A stretch of DNA of 46,143 nt from Myxococcaceae bacterium (GCA_004173515.1 SECN01000070.1:1-46143); one strand, 5' to 3'; numbered from the stretch's first letter, positions 1-9,883 are shown. Notes: generated by a model from the letters alone, not told the origin. Numbers and translations are program-made.

Positions 1-321
1 ACCCTCGTGGCCGGCCACAACACCAGCTTCGACTGGGGCTTCCTCGTCGAGGGCTACCGCCGCACCAAGCTGCCCCTGCCCTCCGTCGACTACCACCGCC
101 TCGACACCGCCAGCCTCGCGTGGCCGCTGCTCGCCACGGGCGAGGTGGAGTCCCTCTCCCTCAACGCCCTGGCCAAGCGCTTCGGCCTCCACCGGCCCTC
201 GCCTCACCGCGCCATGGCGGACGCCCGCTGCGCGCTGGAGCTGGCCCGCTGCCTCGCGGTGCGCATGGCCCGTGGCGGGCACATGGAGCGGCTGCTGGAG
301 GAGTCGGGAGGTGTCTCGTGA
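1..321 (+). CDS. DnaQ-like DEDDh 3'-5' exonuclease, C-terminal fragment
   Basis: The reading frame is open at the left edge, so the N-terminus and Exo I motif lie outside the window. The remaining 106 residues hold an Exo II block (GHNTSFDWGFL, with Asn and catalytic Asp) and an Exo III block (HRAMADARCALEL, the His-x4-Asp of the DEDDh class). This matches the epsilon/DnaQ exonuclease fold, which removes nucleotides from 3' ends. The stop overlaps the GTG start of the next gene (GTGA), so the two are probably translationally coupled. A role in phage replication or recombination is inferred from its neighbours. Confidence 0.85.
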   Translation, partial: TLVAGHNTSFDWGFLVEGYRRTKLPLPSVDYHRLDTASLAWPLLATGEVESLSLNALAKRFGLHRPSPHRAMADARCALELARCLAVRMARGGHMERLLEESGGVS

Positions 322-656
322 GCGGCGCTTCCTCTCGTCGCAAGGGTGCTGACTTCGAACGCGCCCTCGTCCACCGCTTCCGCGACGCCATGCCCGAGGC
401 CGTCATCCGCCGCGGACTCCAATACCGCACCGGCCAGGAGGTGTCCGACGTCGAGGTGCCGTGCTTCTGGCTGGAGGCCAAGGCCCACCAGCGCACCAAC
501 GTCCGCGAGGCCATGCGACAGGCGGTGGAGACGTGCCCACCGGGCCGCTGGCCGCTGGCCGTGTGCAAGGACGACGGGCAGCCGCCCCTCGTCACCATGC
601 AGTTGGATGACTTCCTCGAGATGGTGCGCGAGTGGTGGGAGGCCCGTCCTCGGTGA
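318..656 (+). CDS. PD-(D/E)xK nuclease, Holliday-junction-resolvase-like
   Basis: A 112-residue protein starting at GTG 318, which overlaps the exonuclease stop. Residues E14, D44 and E53-A-K55 (in CFWLEAKAH) fit the order and spacing of a minimal PD-(D/E)xK endonuclease core of the Hjc/VRR-NUC type. The region after EAK (NVREAMRQAVE) would be the helix carrying the accessory Gln. Such small nucleases are common near phage terminase and replication genes, where they resolve branched DNA before packaging. The family is inferred from motifs only. It overlaps the next gene by four bases. Confidence 0.72.
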   Translation: MSGASSRRKGADFERALVHRFRDAMPEAVIRRGLQYRTGQEVSDVEVPCFWLEAKAHQRTNVREAMRQAVETCPPGRWPLAVCKDDGQPPLVTMQLDDFLEMVREWWEARPR

Positions 657-1462
657 GTGACTTCTTCGGCCACCTCCTCGGCCTGCTGCGTGTGGAGGCA
701 CTCTCGCCTCGGCACCAGGCCGTCTTCACGGCTGCGCGCACGCAGCGGCACGCCTTCGCGCGCCATGCCACCCCCGAATCAGTGCTGGCCGCCATGGCTG
801 ACGCGCGCGAGGAGACGTACCCGGAGCGGGAAGCCCTCACCCGGGCCCTGATGGCCGAAATGCAGGCCTCCTCCAGCCCGGCGTGGACAGCGGCCCTCGC
901 CACCGCCTACGCCCCCATGTTGCGCCGCCTGCGCCGCCGCCTCCTCGGCAACGCGGTGCCTCGCGAGGACCTCGACCAGCTCGTCCTCGCCACCTTCCTG
1001 TCCGTCGCGCGCGGCTTCCCCCTCGTGCGCTGGAGGGACTGGACGGCGGCCCGCCTGCGCCAGCAGACGGCGCGCGAGGTGTTCCGCTTCCTGCGCAAGG
1101 AGCGCGCGGAGCAGCACGAGACGTACACGCAGGCGCAGCTCGCCGAGTGGCTGCCGGACACCCGTCACGCCACGCCGGTGGAGAGCCCCAGGCGGCTCAG
1201 CGCCCGCCGCAGCTTCGTGAAGCGCGACGCCGTGCTGGTGCATCTGGCCCGGGGCACCCTGCCTCACAGCGACGTCGAAGTCCTCATGGCCACCGTCGTC
1301 CGGCGAGAGAAGCTGCGCACCTACGTCAGCCGCCTCGTCGACGGCGACGCCGCCGAGGCCGAGAGGACGTACCAGCGACTGAAGCGCCAGCGCACGCGGC
1401 TGATGCAACGCCTGCGCACCCAAGCCGTTGACGCGGTGGCCCAGCCCTCCAGTGGCTGCTGA
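653..1462 (+). CDS. Sigma-factor-like transcription regulator
   Basis: A 269-residue protein read from GTG 653, which overlaps the preceding TGA. An upstream ATG at 632 is in frame but would overlap the previous gene more deeply. The middle resembles sigma-70 region 2: a helix [13 protein letters not shown], then [13 protein letters not shown], which parallels the ECF region 2.2 signature (D-x-E-D-L-V-Q-E-T-F), followed by a basic helix ([14 protein letters not shown]) where promoter melting and -10 contacts would lie. The C-terminal [18 protein letters not shown] resembles a basic region 4 recognition helix. It is a good candidate to drive the repeated leader element found ahead of the virion modules; that link is inference. 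It could instead be a divergent HTH regulator. Confidence 0.55.
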   Translation: MSDFFGHLLGLLRVEALSPRHQAVFTAARTQRHAFARHATPESVLAAMADAREETYPEREALTRALMAEMQASSSPAWTAALATAYAPMLRRLRRRLLGNAVPREDLDQLVLATFLSVARGFPLVRWRDWTAARLRQQTAREVFRFLRKERAEQHETYTQAQLAEWLPDTRHATPVESPRRLSARRSFVKRDAVLVHLARGTLPHSDVEVLMATVVRREKLRTYVSRLVDGDAAEAERTYQRLKRQRTRLMQRLRTQAVDAVAQPSSGC

Positions 1463-1469
1463 GGGACGC

Positions 1470-2543
1470 ATGGCCCAGAAGAAGCCCCTCAAGAAACGGG
1501 GGCGCCCCACCAAAGCCGAAGGCCCCCGGTTTCCTCCCGACACAGTGGACCGACTCCTCGTCGAGGGCGAGGAGGTGCCCACCACGCGAGGCCGTGTGAA
1601 GAGGCGCTTCCCCTCCTTCCGCGAGTTGGCCCAGCGCTTCGGCGTCGCCCACAGCGCCATTGCCCGGTACGCCGAGCACCACGACTGTCTCGGCCGCCGC
1701 AAGCGCCTCCTCGCAGACCCGCAACGCGCGACGCTGCCGCCTGCAGAAGCGCTACCCCCTGCGCCGCCCGCGCAGCCCGTGCCGCCCGCGCCTGTCGAAG
1801 CACGACCCCCTCCGCTTCCCGCGCAGCTCCCGCCGCCCGCGCAGCTCGCACCTGTCGAAGCGCTACCCCCTCCGCCGCCCGCGCAGCGCAAGACGGGCCG
1901 CCCTCTCAAGTCCAGTGAGCCCGCACTCCCGCGCCACGAACTCGACAAGGCCCTTGTCTTCGGCGACGTGAAGACGCTCCCCGACGGATCCACCATGACG
2001 GACTACGCCTCGTACCGCGAGTTGGCCGAGCGCTTCGGCGTCGCCACCTCCCTCGTCGCCACCTACTCCAAGGAGCACAACTGCCTGCGCCGCCGCGAGG
2101 AGGCCAAGACTCGCATCGCCACCAAGGCGGACCAGAAGCTGATTGAGCTGCGCGCCAACGCCATCGCCGTCTCCAAGGACGACGCCCTGAAGATGATTGA
2201 CGGCTACCTCCTCGGCTTCGAGGAGGCCCTCGCCGAGGGCCGCGTGCGCGTCGACAACCCCACCGACTTCAACACCATGGTGCGCCTGAAGGAGTTCGTC
2301 CAAGGCGGCGCCGACTCCCGCCAGGAGCTGCACGCCAGCTTCTCGCTGGAGGGCCTCCAGGCCCGGCACGCCCAGGCCATGCGCGCTGCGCGCGAGACGA
2401 CGCCCGCCGTGCGCGGCGAGGTGGACGCAGAGGTGGTGAGCAGCGACGACGAGGACCTCGACACGGCCTCGCCGGGAAGCATCAAGGACGACGCCCTCGT
2501 GGCGCCTCCCACGGACGTCGCGCCCCCCGCCGACCCCGACTGA
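1470..2543 (+). CDS. Duplicated HTH/AT-hook DNA-binding protein, candidate small terminase
   Basis: A 357-residue protein whose start ATG 1470 follows a GAGGGA ribosome site; an in-frame ATG at 1428 lies inside the previous gene. It contains two homologous units. Each has an AT-hook-like GRP (KRGRPTK, KTGRPLK) and a helix-turn-helix ([20 protein letters not shown] and [20 protein letters not shown]), ending with a basic Leu-Gly/Arg-Arg segment. A Pro/Ala-rich linker separates the units. The C-terminal part is helical then acidic. Position just upstream of a repeat-rich region and the large terminase suggests a TerS-type packaging-site recogniser. It could also be a general regulator. Confidence 0.5.
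   Translation: MAQKKPLKKRGRPTKAEGPRFPPDTVDRLLVEGEEVPTTRGRVKRRFPSFRELAQRFGVAHSAIARYAEHHDCLGRRKRLLADPQRATLPPAEALPPAPPAQPVPPAPVEARPPPLPAQLPPPAQLAPVEALPPPPPAQRKTGRPLKSSEPALPRHELDKALVFGDVKTLPDGSTMTDYASYRELAERFGVATSLVATYSKEHNCLRRREEAKTRIATKADQKLIELRANAIAVSKDDALKMIDGYLLGFEEALAEGRVRVDNPTDFNTMVRLKEFVQGGADSRQELHASFSLEGLQARHAQAMRAARETTPAVRGEVDAEVVSSDDEDLDTASPGSIKDDALVAPPTDVAPPADPD
1743..1887 (+). repeat. In-gene tandem repeats encoding a Pro/Ala-rich linker
   Basis: Two 37-nt copies that differ at few bases lie 60 nt apart (1791-1827 and 1851-1887), and a third, more diverged copy starts at 1743. All share the core CCCCCTSCGC...CGCGCAGC. The 60-nt period is a multiple of three, so copies can be gained or lost without breaking the frame. 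They encode the flexible linker between the two HTH units. Confidence 0.8.
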
Positions 2544-2557
2544 GAGCACCCTCCGGT

Positions 2558-2600
2558 AAGTGAACGGCGCCATTTTCGCGTTCAGTTTCGCCGTTCACTT
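2558..2600. repeat. Perfect 12-bp inverted repeat AAGTGAACGGCG / CGCCGTTCACTT
   Basis: Arms at 2558-2569 and 2589-2600 with a 19-nt spacer, starting 15 nt after the stop of the HTH protein. The same GGTAAGTGAACG core recurs at 3427-3438, and its reverse complement at 2799-2811, so it looks like a protein-binding site family and not only a terminator hairpin. A terminator role for the upstream gene is possible, but there is no U-tract. Confidence 0.7.
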
Positions 2601-2931
2601 TCGCCGCGCCAGGCCTGGCCTGGTCACTTTCCCCCGGGAGCTCCACCTGGCGCGCAGAAGCACACGCCTGGCGCCACAGCCTTCGTAGTTTCGCGAGGTT
2701 AGGGCGGACAGCCACCAGGTTCATGAGCGCCGCGGTACGAGTTCGGGCCTGAACTCGCGCCCGGAAGCACACTGCGTCCAGCAGGCTGGACTCGCGCGCC
2801 GTTCACTTACCCGGCCCGGGACGCCCTGCTCCACTGCGCCCCGCTGGCCGCCACGTGGCCCACCTGGCGCGTGGCCCCGGTTCAGCCCCGCGCACCGCGC
2901 CTGTCGCCGCGTGGCGCCCCGTTCGTGCGCG

Positions 2932-2975
2932 CGTGTCCCCGCGCGCTTCGGGCCGCAGGCCTTTGTCTTCCTCGT
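2932..2975 (+). promoter_or_regulatory. Weak copy of the module leader element
   Basis: TGTCCCCG at 2934 is followed by GGCCTTTGTCTTCC at 2958. This is the two-block arrangement of the leader seen before the virion operons, but with 27 instead of 24 nt between blocks and no GATTT after the first block. No gene starts immediately downstream, so if active it would transcribe across the repeat-rich region toward the terminase. Confidence 0.35.
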
Positions 2976-3061
2976 GAGCCCCACGAGCCCCCGAGCCGCC
3001 CTCGAAGCACCGGCCCTCCGCCCCGCGCGCACCTGGGCGCGCGTGCCGTTACCAGGGCCGA

Positions 3062-3099
3062 GCCGAATGGCCGAAAATGGGTAAAGGCGGCCATTCGGC
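3062..3099. repeat. Perfect 12-bp inverted repeat GCCGAATGGCCG / CGGCCATTCGGC
   Basis: Arms at 3062-3073 and 3088-3099 with a 14-nt spacer containing the locally AT-richer AAAATGGGTAAA. The arms differ from the AAGTGAAC family. The site could be a stable hairpin or a dyad operator. Confidence 0.65.
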
Positions 3100-3429
3100 G
3101 TCACCGCCCCGACGCTGTTTCGCGCGCTTACGAGCCCTCGTGAGGGGCCGAAGCGCCGAGGCCAATGGCCGCTTTCCGCTGGTTGGGGCCACCTGCCTCC
3201 CATCGCGCGGCCCAGCCCCTCCGCAGTCACCTTCACCGCCTGCCCCGCCGGGCGCAACCATGCCTACCGATGACGCCAGCACGCCTACCCCGCCTACCCC
3301 TGACGCCAGGGTGGGGGGTGGTGCGATCTTTCGTGCGGGGTGCGCCGCCGGGGCGTGTACCTGGGGCCCTTTTCGAGAGGGTCAGCCCCGAAAAAGTGAA
3401 CACCCCTCCCCCGTTCATTTCCACTCGGT

Positions 3430-3455
3430 AAGTGAACGACACGAGGCGTTCACTT
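3430..3455. repeat. Inverted repeat AAGTGAACG / CGTTCACTT
   Basis: Perfect 9-bp arms at 3430-3438 and 3447-3455 with an 8-nt spacer. These are the same half-sites as at 2558-2600. A further AAGTGAAC lies at 3394 and a near-copy CCGTTCATTT at 3411. The cluster sits 140-200 bp from the 3' end of the recombinase gene. Confidence 0.65.
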
Positions 3456-3595
3456 TCGCCGGCTGTGGCTGCTTCGGCTGCGCCTGGGGCGGCCTACGCG
3501 AGCGTTGCGTACGTCCGCCCCTCACCGCTTCCGCGCGGCACCCCGGCCCAACCAGGGGCTCTCGCGGGCGCTCAGCGCGGAGGCGGCATTCCCCA

Positions 3596-4210
3596 TCAGC
3601 AGGGCAGGTCCTGCGTCACGCGCACCAGCTCGTCGTCCGAGGGGTGCGTGTAGATGACCGTGGAGTCGATGCTGCGCTGCCGCGCGAAGCGCTGGGTGAG
3701 GCGGATGTCCTTCGTCCGCCGGTACACCCCGGTGCACGCGGTGTGGCGCACGGCGTGGAAGTTGAGGTGCCGCTCCAGGCCCGCGCGCTGCTGCCACACC
3801 GCGAAGCCGTGGCGCACCTGTCGCGTGGACAGGCGCAGTCCCAGGCGGCTCAGGAAGAGTGGTGCCTGGGGCCCCACGTCTTGCCCCTGCGAGCGCTTCA
3901 GCCGCAGCAGCTTCTCCAGCTTCGCGCGCACCGTGTCCGAGAGGACAACCTCCTGGGGGCCTGGGTGCCGGCGACTGCCCTTGAAGACGGTCAGCGCCAC
4001 GTGCCGGCGTGCGCGCCCGCGCTCGTCGAAGATGTCGCCGATGTTGAGGGCCACCAGTTCGTGCTCTCGCAGGCCCGAGGCCAACGCGAGGCTGTACAGG
4101 CAGTGGTCCCGGAATCCGTCCCGGTGCTCCCCCGTGGTGCGCAGCAGGAGCACCACTTCCTTCTCTGTGAGGGTGCGGGGTGCGCGGGCGACAGCAGCAT
4201 AGGCAGACAT
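3596..4210 (-). CDS. Short tyrosine recombinase (integrase catalytic domain only)
   Basis: The 204-residue reading starts at ATG 4210 behind a GAAGGAG ribosome site. It carries the catalytic Arg ([13 protein letters not shown]), the beta-hairpin Lys (VFKGSRRH), HxxR (HAVRHT) and the nucleophile Tyr (VIYTHPS). The usual LGH block before the Tyr reads ARQRSI, so the second His is replaced by Gln/Arg. There is almost no room for the N-terminal core-binding or arm-binding domains that most phage integrases have. It sits reversed between the candidate small terminase and the large terminase. It may be the prophage integrase or a degenerate or specialised resolvase. Confidence 0.78.
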   Translation of the reverse strand: MSAYAAVARAPRTLTEKEVVLLLRTTGEHRDGFRDHCLYSLALASGLREHELVALNIGDIFDERGRARRHVALTVFKGSRRHPGPQEVVLSDTVRAKLEKLLRLKRSQGQDVGPQAPLFLSRLGLRLSTRQVRHGFAVWQQRAGLERHLNFHAVRHTACTGVYRRTKDIRLTQRFARQRSIDSTVIYTHPSDDELVRVTQDLPC

Positions 4211-4290
4211 GGCGACTCCTTCGTGAAGAGGACGAGGCCATGCACGCTCTGGTGCCGCGCGAAAGCAACGACACAAGCAGGGAGGACAGC

Positions 4291-5725
<1,435 letters not shown>

Positions 5726-5887
5726 CCCAGCCCCAATCAGCACCAGAACAATAGAGTCGTTGCACCCTCACCCTAGCAGCAGACTGGTCCATTTGCCTTG
5801 CACACCAACCCCACCATCCGCGACCATATCCATCAGGCAAGCCCCCAGCAGGAGCGCGCAGAACCGGCGACTCAACACCAAAACACT

Positions 5888-7279
5888 ATGAATAATGATT
5901 TGGCACCATTCGCTGAGCGTCAGTTCAAGTTCCTCTCGGACCTCTCGGGGCGAGCGTACATCCGGCACGTCCGCCGATGGTTACGGACCCTGTCAACCGA
6001 CCCCAGGATCCGCATGTTGCTTAGCGACATGGAAGCAGAGGCAACCCGACTTGTGCAGCGGTATTGGGAGCATGACACCGCCTGCGTCAAGAGCCTTTGC
6101 TCAATTCGAGACGAGTTCATCGCGCGAGAACCGACCTCGGACGACGCCCTGGTAGCCAGGCCACCGCCAGGGAGTGGGGATGCGGAATACAGACGTACAT
6201 TCGCACACTTCAACGGGGTAGCAGAGGGGAAAGCCCGTCCAGTTGATCCCGTTGACATGGATGACACCTCGCGCACAGGGGAACTACTTCCTATCCTCGT
6301 GGGAAAATTTGAGAGCGCTATGTACCCCCCTGGAGACATCACGGGGACCATTTCTGGCGTCAAACAGAACCAAAGACCTGAACTCACTCCGCTCTACCTG
6401 ACCTTAATGACGGTACACGACCGCCATCGCCATACGCACCGAATGTTCCTGGACGAGAAACTCACCGATCCAGGCATGCTCCTCATCCACCTAAAACAAA
6501 CACTCTCGGCGCTAAATCCAGAACCGCAAGAAATCAAAACATCGGACGACCTTGCCGCACGATGGGACGAACATCAGTTCAGCCTAGCCAGCAGCCTTGA
6601 GGCGCTTCGCGAAAAGCTCTACTCGCCCACAGGCGGGTCTGACGTTCCCTCATGGGTGCGCAGCCAACTAGGTGGGAGCATCCCACAGGACGAAGTGGAA
6701 CAACTTGTGTCCACGCTTCGCCCCATCACGTCCTCGGTTCATGAAGATCTTATCCGACGCATTGGAACACGACGAACACTCATCGCACTGCTCCATCGGT
6801 TCAAAGAGCGATGCGAATGGCATGATCGAGATCGGCTCAGAGGATTAGCGGCTCGCTCAAAACGCCCCGAGGATGCACTTACTGCAGAACTCGCCCGGTG
6901 GCTATTTGATCAAGGCCTCTCTCCGATAACCAGACCAATGACAGGAGGACTCCAGCCCGACTTGCTTGATCCAGCAGTGCTCTATATCGAAGCAAAACGC
7001 TATCGCGACAACAAGAACGCACGTCGACATATCGTACAGGGCACGCATGAGCTATATGATGTCGTGGCCCGACTCAAGGGGACGAAGTACAATGTGACCG
7101 AAGCGTTCTACGTTATCTTCAGAGAAGGAGGCCCTCAGTTCAAGCTCCCCGAGGTCATACCAGGGGATGGCTGGGTGACATTGCCTGTCGTAATCGACAT
7201 CGCGCCACTGACTGAATCGGGCAGCCGTCAGAAGAACAAGCCAATTGAACTAAGCGAAGACGAGCTTGGCCCCACCTAA
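5888..7279 (+). CDS. Cargo protein with C-terminal PD-(D/E)xK nuclease domain
   Basis: A 463-residue protein from ATG 5888; an in-frame TTG at 5798 could extend it by 30 residues, and neither has a clear ribosome site. The N-terminal 300 residues are helical with no motif I recognise. The C-terminus has E334, P357-D358 and E368-A-K370 (PDLLDPAVLYIEAK), a textbook PD-(D/E)xK active-site string, so it probably cuts DNA or RNA. Base composition is clearly lower in GC than the phage genes and codon use is mixed (it contains TTA), indicating recent transfer. It sits between the terminase and the next phage module and probably acts in phage defence; this is inferred from context. Confidence 0.6.
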   Translation: MNNDLAPFAERQFKFLSDLSGRAYIRHVRRWLRTLSTDPRIRMLLSDMEAEATRLVQRYWEHDTACVKSLCSIRDEFIAREPTSDDALVARPPPGSGDAEYRRTFAHFNGVAEGKARPVDPVDMDDTSRTGELLPILVGKFESAMYPPGDITGTISGVKQNQRPELTPLYLTLMTVHDRHRHTHRMFLDEKLTDPGMLLIHLKQTLSALNPEPQEIKTSDDLAARWDEHQFSLASSLEALREKLYSPTGGSDVPSWVRSQLGGSIPQDEVEQLVSTLRPITSSVHEDLIRRIGTRRTLIALLHRFKERCEWHDRDRLRGLAARSKRPEDALTAELARWLFDQGLSPITRPMTGGLQPDLLDPAVLYIEAKRYRDNKNARRHIVQGTHELYDVVARLKGTKYNVTEAFYVIFREGGPQFKLPEVIPGDGWVTLPVVIDIAPLTESGSRQKNKPIELSEDELGPT

Positions 7280-7380
7280 GAAGGCTCGCAAGCGACCAGT
7301 CTTCGCAGTGGGCCCGAGCATGCTATGGCCCAATCGGAACGACACAATCAACAGCGGGGGCCGCTCGCGAGTCCCCCTTT

Positions 7381-8166
7381 CTACAACTGGGACTTCGCCA
7401 GCTCGTTGGCGCCAAGCCTGAGACGCTCAATCAGGACTATCCGTTCACGCATTGCGACGACATCGTCACAAACTGCCTCTTGGTGTTTGTGCAACACCGC
7501 TGCCGGGATAGCGATGCGTCGACAACCATCGTTCAAGCCTACCGACCAGGACTGAAGCAGCCTCCGGCTCTTTTCAATCTGTGCCAAGTCCGCACCTTTG
7601 GGAACAGCGGCAAGCGCCAGATAGGGCGTAAGAGGCACAGCCACGCCTATGCCAGACAAGCCCAGCTCAGGCGAAGGACGGAGCATCGGCGCTGGGAATT
7701 GGAAGAAGCCAACCTCAGGATAGAAAAGCCATCCATCAGGAAAGTCACTAAGCCCCAGGGTCATGACATGAGAGTTCGCGTGGCGTTCTCGAGCCATTTG
7801 ATCGAGGCCCTGCTCCCCATGCGCGAAGAATTTCTCCAGGTGGCCGCCTTGTGGATCACGGAATTGAAGGATGCGGGCGGTCTGCACCATCGGGAACAGC
7901 AGCAAAGCTCTGTACATTCTCCACTGCGAGACCTTGTTGGGCACGAGCTTGTTAGTCCGGAGTTTATGTCGAAACTCAAGCAACGGACTCTCGATGAACC
8001 TGTTCAGTGCGGCCTCTGCCGCTGGCGAGTTGAGGCCCTCCTTGGCGAACAGCTTAGACGCCGGTTCCCTGCGTATTCTCCGGTCTGCGAAATCGAAGCA
8101 CCAGAGGAAGGCCCCATCGCGCCATGGTTCCGTTAAAGCATTGGTGACGTAGTGGTCGTTCGGCAT
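7381..8166 (-). CDS. DUF4238-like cargo protein
   Basis: A 261-residue protein starting at ATG 8166 (MPNDHYVTNALTEPW), with an in-frame upstream extension to 8268 that lacks support. The HYV near the N-terminus followed by a Trp/Phe-rich strand (FLWCFDFADR) resembles DUF4238 proteins, which begin with a HYVP motif and occur in accessory islands. The similarity is weak and the function unknown. It is convergent with the PD-(D/E)xK gene, about 100 bp apart, and shares its lower GC, so both may have arrived together. No membrane segments are visible. Confidence 0.5.
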   Translation of the reverse strand: MPNDHYVTNALTEPWRDGAFLWCFDFADRRIRREPASKLFAKEGLNSPAAEAALNRFIESPLLEFRHKLRTNKLVPNKVSQWRMYRALLLFPMVQTARILQFRDPQGGHLEKFFAHGEQGLDQMARERHANSHVMTLGLSDFPDGWLFYPEVGFFQFPAPMLRPSPELGLSGIGVAVPLTPYLALAAVPKGADLAQIEKSRRLLQSWSVGLNDGCRRIAIPAAVLHKHQEAVCDDVVAMRERIVLIERLRLGANELAKSQL

Positions 8167-8274
8167 GGCGGTTCTGGAAGTCGAGTGAGCGGTTGCAGAC
8201 TGCCTGAGCGCCACGATACCCCTCCCATGTCCCTGGGGGACACCCTCACTGCGAAGTGAGGCAACCACCTTGGA

Positions 8275-9177
8275 TCAGTGCCTCGGCGGCCGTCGCGCCG
8301 AGACCTTCAACCAGCCTTGGCGCCGGAAGGGGTACGTCGAGCAGATGCGGGGCCACGTCCACACCTCGCTCCGCGTCCACCAGTCCGCAGGCGGCTGGAG
8401 GCCGACGTCCCGCAGGTTGCCGAGGCCACGGTAGCCGACGCCGTCGAGCCCGTAGGCGGCATTGGACTCCAGCACCAGCACCTTGTCCGTCCCCGTGTGG
8501 AAGTCCACGGCGAGGAAGGTGTGCCCCGAGCCCCACTGACTGCGCCACCCCTGGATGAGTGTCCAGGGGTGGGGAGGCACGTCCGCTGACGGTGCCAGCA
8601 CGGCCATGCCGGACTCGACGGCAGCCGTCACGGGCGAGAAGTAGTCCTCCGTGGAGGCAATCATCATCTGCCGGTGGCGGCGCACGTCCCACGAGAAAGC
8701 CGCGCCATGCGCCTCGGAGAAGGCCTTCACCAGCAGGGCCTCGACGAAGGTGCAGCAGTTGTTCAGCCGGGGTGGCGCGAGCTGGACACGAACGCCCGGC
8801 AGCGCCCACGGGTAGTACGCCCGGCTCCCGTCATACCTGTAGTCGAGGAACGCCCCGAGGAGCGTGGTGAGCCGCTCCTCCGAGACGGCGAGCGGCTCGC
8901 TGTCGAACAACAGCCGGGCCATGGCGGGCGGGCGCTCCTGGGAGACGAGCGTCGCGTAGCGCTGGGTGCGCCAGCGCGTGCACACCCAGGTGTCGAGCCC
9001 GCGCAACTGCGGCACCAGCAACCGGACGTAGTCGGTGTCGGGCGTGGGGTGGCGAGCCTTCTCCTCGAGCACGAGGTAGCCGCCCGCTTCGACGTAGCCT
9101 TCGGGCTGCGTGCTCGTGTCCGGCTGCGCGAAGCCGCGCAGGCGCGCGGGCAGTTTCGCGACACGGTAGGTGTCCAT
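8275..9177 (-). CDS. Papain-like (NlpC/P60-type) hydrolase with N-terminal SH3-like region
   Basis: A 300-residue protein from ATG 9177 behind GGAGGAGA. Residues 1-80 look like a small beta-barrel of the bacterial SH3 type. The rest has NNCCTFVEALL (C141/C142), SGHTFLAVDF (H219) and LESNAAYG (N239), a Cys-His-Asn order typical of papain-fold amidases and peptidases. It has no signal peptide. The GC content matches the phage genes, unlike the neighbouring cargo. A role as a phage lysin or other wall hydrolase is likely but inferred. It is transcribed against the virion operons. Confidence 0.55.
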   Translation of the reverse strand: MDTYRVAKLPARLRGFAQPDTSTQPEGYVEAGGYLVLEEKARHPTPDTDYVRLLVPQLRGLDTWVCTRWRTQRYATLVSQERPPAMARLLFDSEPLAVSEERLTTLLGAFLDYRYDGSRAYYPWALPGVRVQLAPPRLNNCCTFVEALLVKAFSEAHGAAFSWDVRRHRQMMIASTEDYFSPVTAAVESGMAVLAPSADVPPHPWTLIQGWRSQWGSGHTFLAVDFHTGTDKVLVLESNAAYGLDGVGYRGLGNLRDVGLQPPADWWTRSEVWTWPRICSTYPFRRQGWLKVSARRPPRH

Positions 9178-9298
9178 GGTGTCTCCTCCACGTTGAAGAG
9201 GGGCTCCAACGTGTTCGCCATGGACGAAGAGACAGAGCCGGTCCTGCCATGAGGAGCGGGGTTCGTGCGGCCCACTCTTCGCGCGGGCGCAGCGCGCG

Positions 9299-9580
9299 TC
9301 AGGGCACCCAGTCCGCGTCGGGCGCGTCGTCATCGTCCGCGCGCCACGCGCCGCAGTGGAGGCAGAACACCCACCCTACGTAGCCGGCCTGGGCAGCAGG
9401 GTGCTCGGGGTACTCCTCGGCCGTCACGAGGTAGTCGCTCGAATGGTGTGCCTCATCCTCTCGCTCGGAGCACGGACATGGGCACGTCGTCACGTCGGCC
9501 GTCATGGCGGCAACGTCACCGGCGGGCGCGATGCCGCGCGCGTCCTCTTCTCGCATCAAACACTCAGGGTTTGAATTCAT
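9299..9580 (-). CDS. Small Cys-rich zinc-ribbon-like protein
   Basis: A 93-residue protein read from ATG 9580 behind GGGAGGG; an upstream ATG at 9595 is also in frame. It contains TTCPCPCSE and VFCLHCGAW, so up to two Cys pairs could bind zinc, and an acidic tail (DDDDAPDADW). I do not recognise a family. It runs in the same direction as the papain-like gene, which starts 121 bp downstream, so the two may form a reverse operon. Confidence 0.5.
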   Translation of the reverse strand: MNSNPECLMREEDARGIAPAGDVAAMTADVTTCPCPCSEREDEAHHSSDYLVTAEEYPEHPAAQAGYVGWVFCLHCGAWRADDDDAPDADWVP

Positions 9581-9753
9581 CAGCAGCCCTCCCAATCGTC
9601 ACTGTGACTCTCGGCAGCGCAGGTGCCTTCACGCATGCACTTCGGCTCGCGCGCGGGCTCCCGCGTCAGCCGCAGGTGTCGCCAATAGCGCTCTGTCCCC
9701 CGACGAAGGCAACTCATTGAGGCGCGGGCCTTGAGCGAAAAGCGCGCGCTCCC

Positions 9754-9800
9754 GATGTCCCCGAAATTGGGCCCGAAGCCTTTGTCCTCGCTGGAGGCAA
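9754..9800 (+). promoter_or_regulatory. Module leader element, copy 1 (head operon)
   Basis: GATGTCCCCG at 9754, then GCCTTTGTC at 9778, 24 nt from start to start, then CTGGAGG. The downstream Shine-Dalgarno-like GGAGG has no start codon in range, unlike the other copies. The first gene here (9884) has its own GGGAGG instead. It is followed by a long perfect inverted repeat. Confidence 0.65.
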
Positions 9801-9863
9801 GGCGCGCAGCCCCCAACGCCCTCGCACATCGAGAGCACCCCTCCCACCGCGCGCCTTGCCTCC
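9793..9863 (+). repeat. Perfect 15-bp inverted repeat in the head-operon leader
   Basis: GGAGGCAAGGCGCGC at 9793-9807 and its exact reverse complement at 9849-9863, with a 41-nt loop. In RNA this would fold into a strong hairpin that hides the GGAGG of the leader and ends 20 nt before the GTG start at 9884. It may be a transcript stabiliser, an attenuator, or a terminator for read-through from upstream. Confidence 0.7.
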
Positions 9864-9883
9864 ACTTGGTCCGGGAGGCCTGT

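Larger units (their letters stand above)
2544..3595. other. Gene-free, inverted-repeat-rich region (candidate packaging or attachment region)
   Basis: About 1.05 kb with no convincing gene on either strand; the open frames here have neither a recognisable product nor a ribosome site. It holds a family of AAGTGAAC/GTTCACTT sites (2558, 2593, 2801, 3394, 3430, 3448), three perfect inverted repeats (listed separately) and a weak copy of the module leader at 2932. It lies between the candidate small terminase and a recombinase. That position suits a pac/cos site, attP, or an operator array, but the sequence alone does not say which. Confidence 0.6.

Noticed and set aside
9731..9883. Extension of the 9884 gene back to 9731
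   Set aside because: It would translate the leader element and the 15-bp hairpin; GTG 9884 has a good ribosome site.
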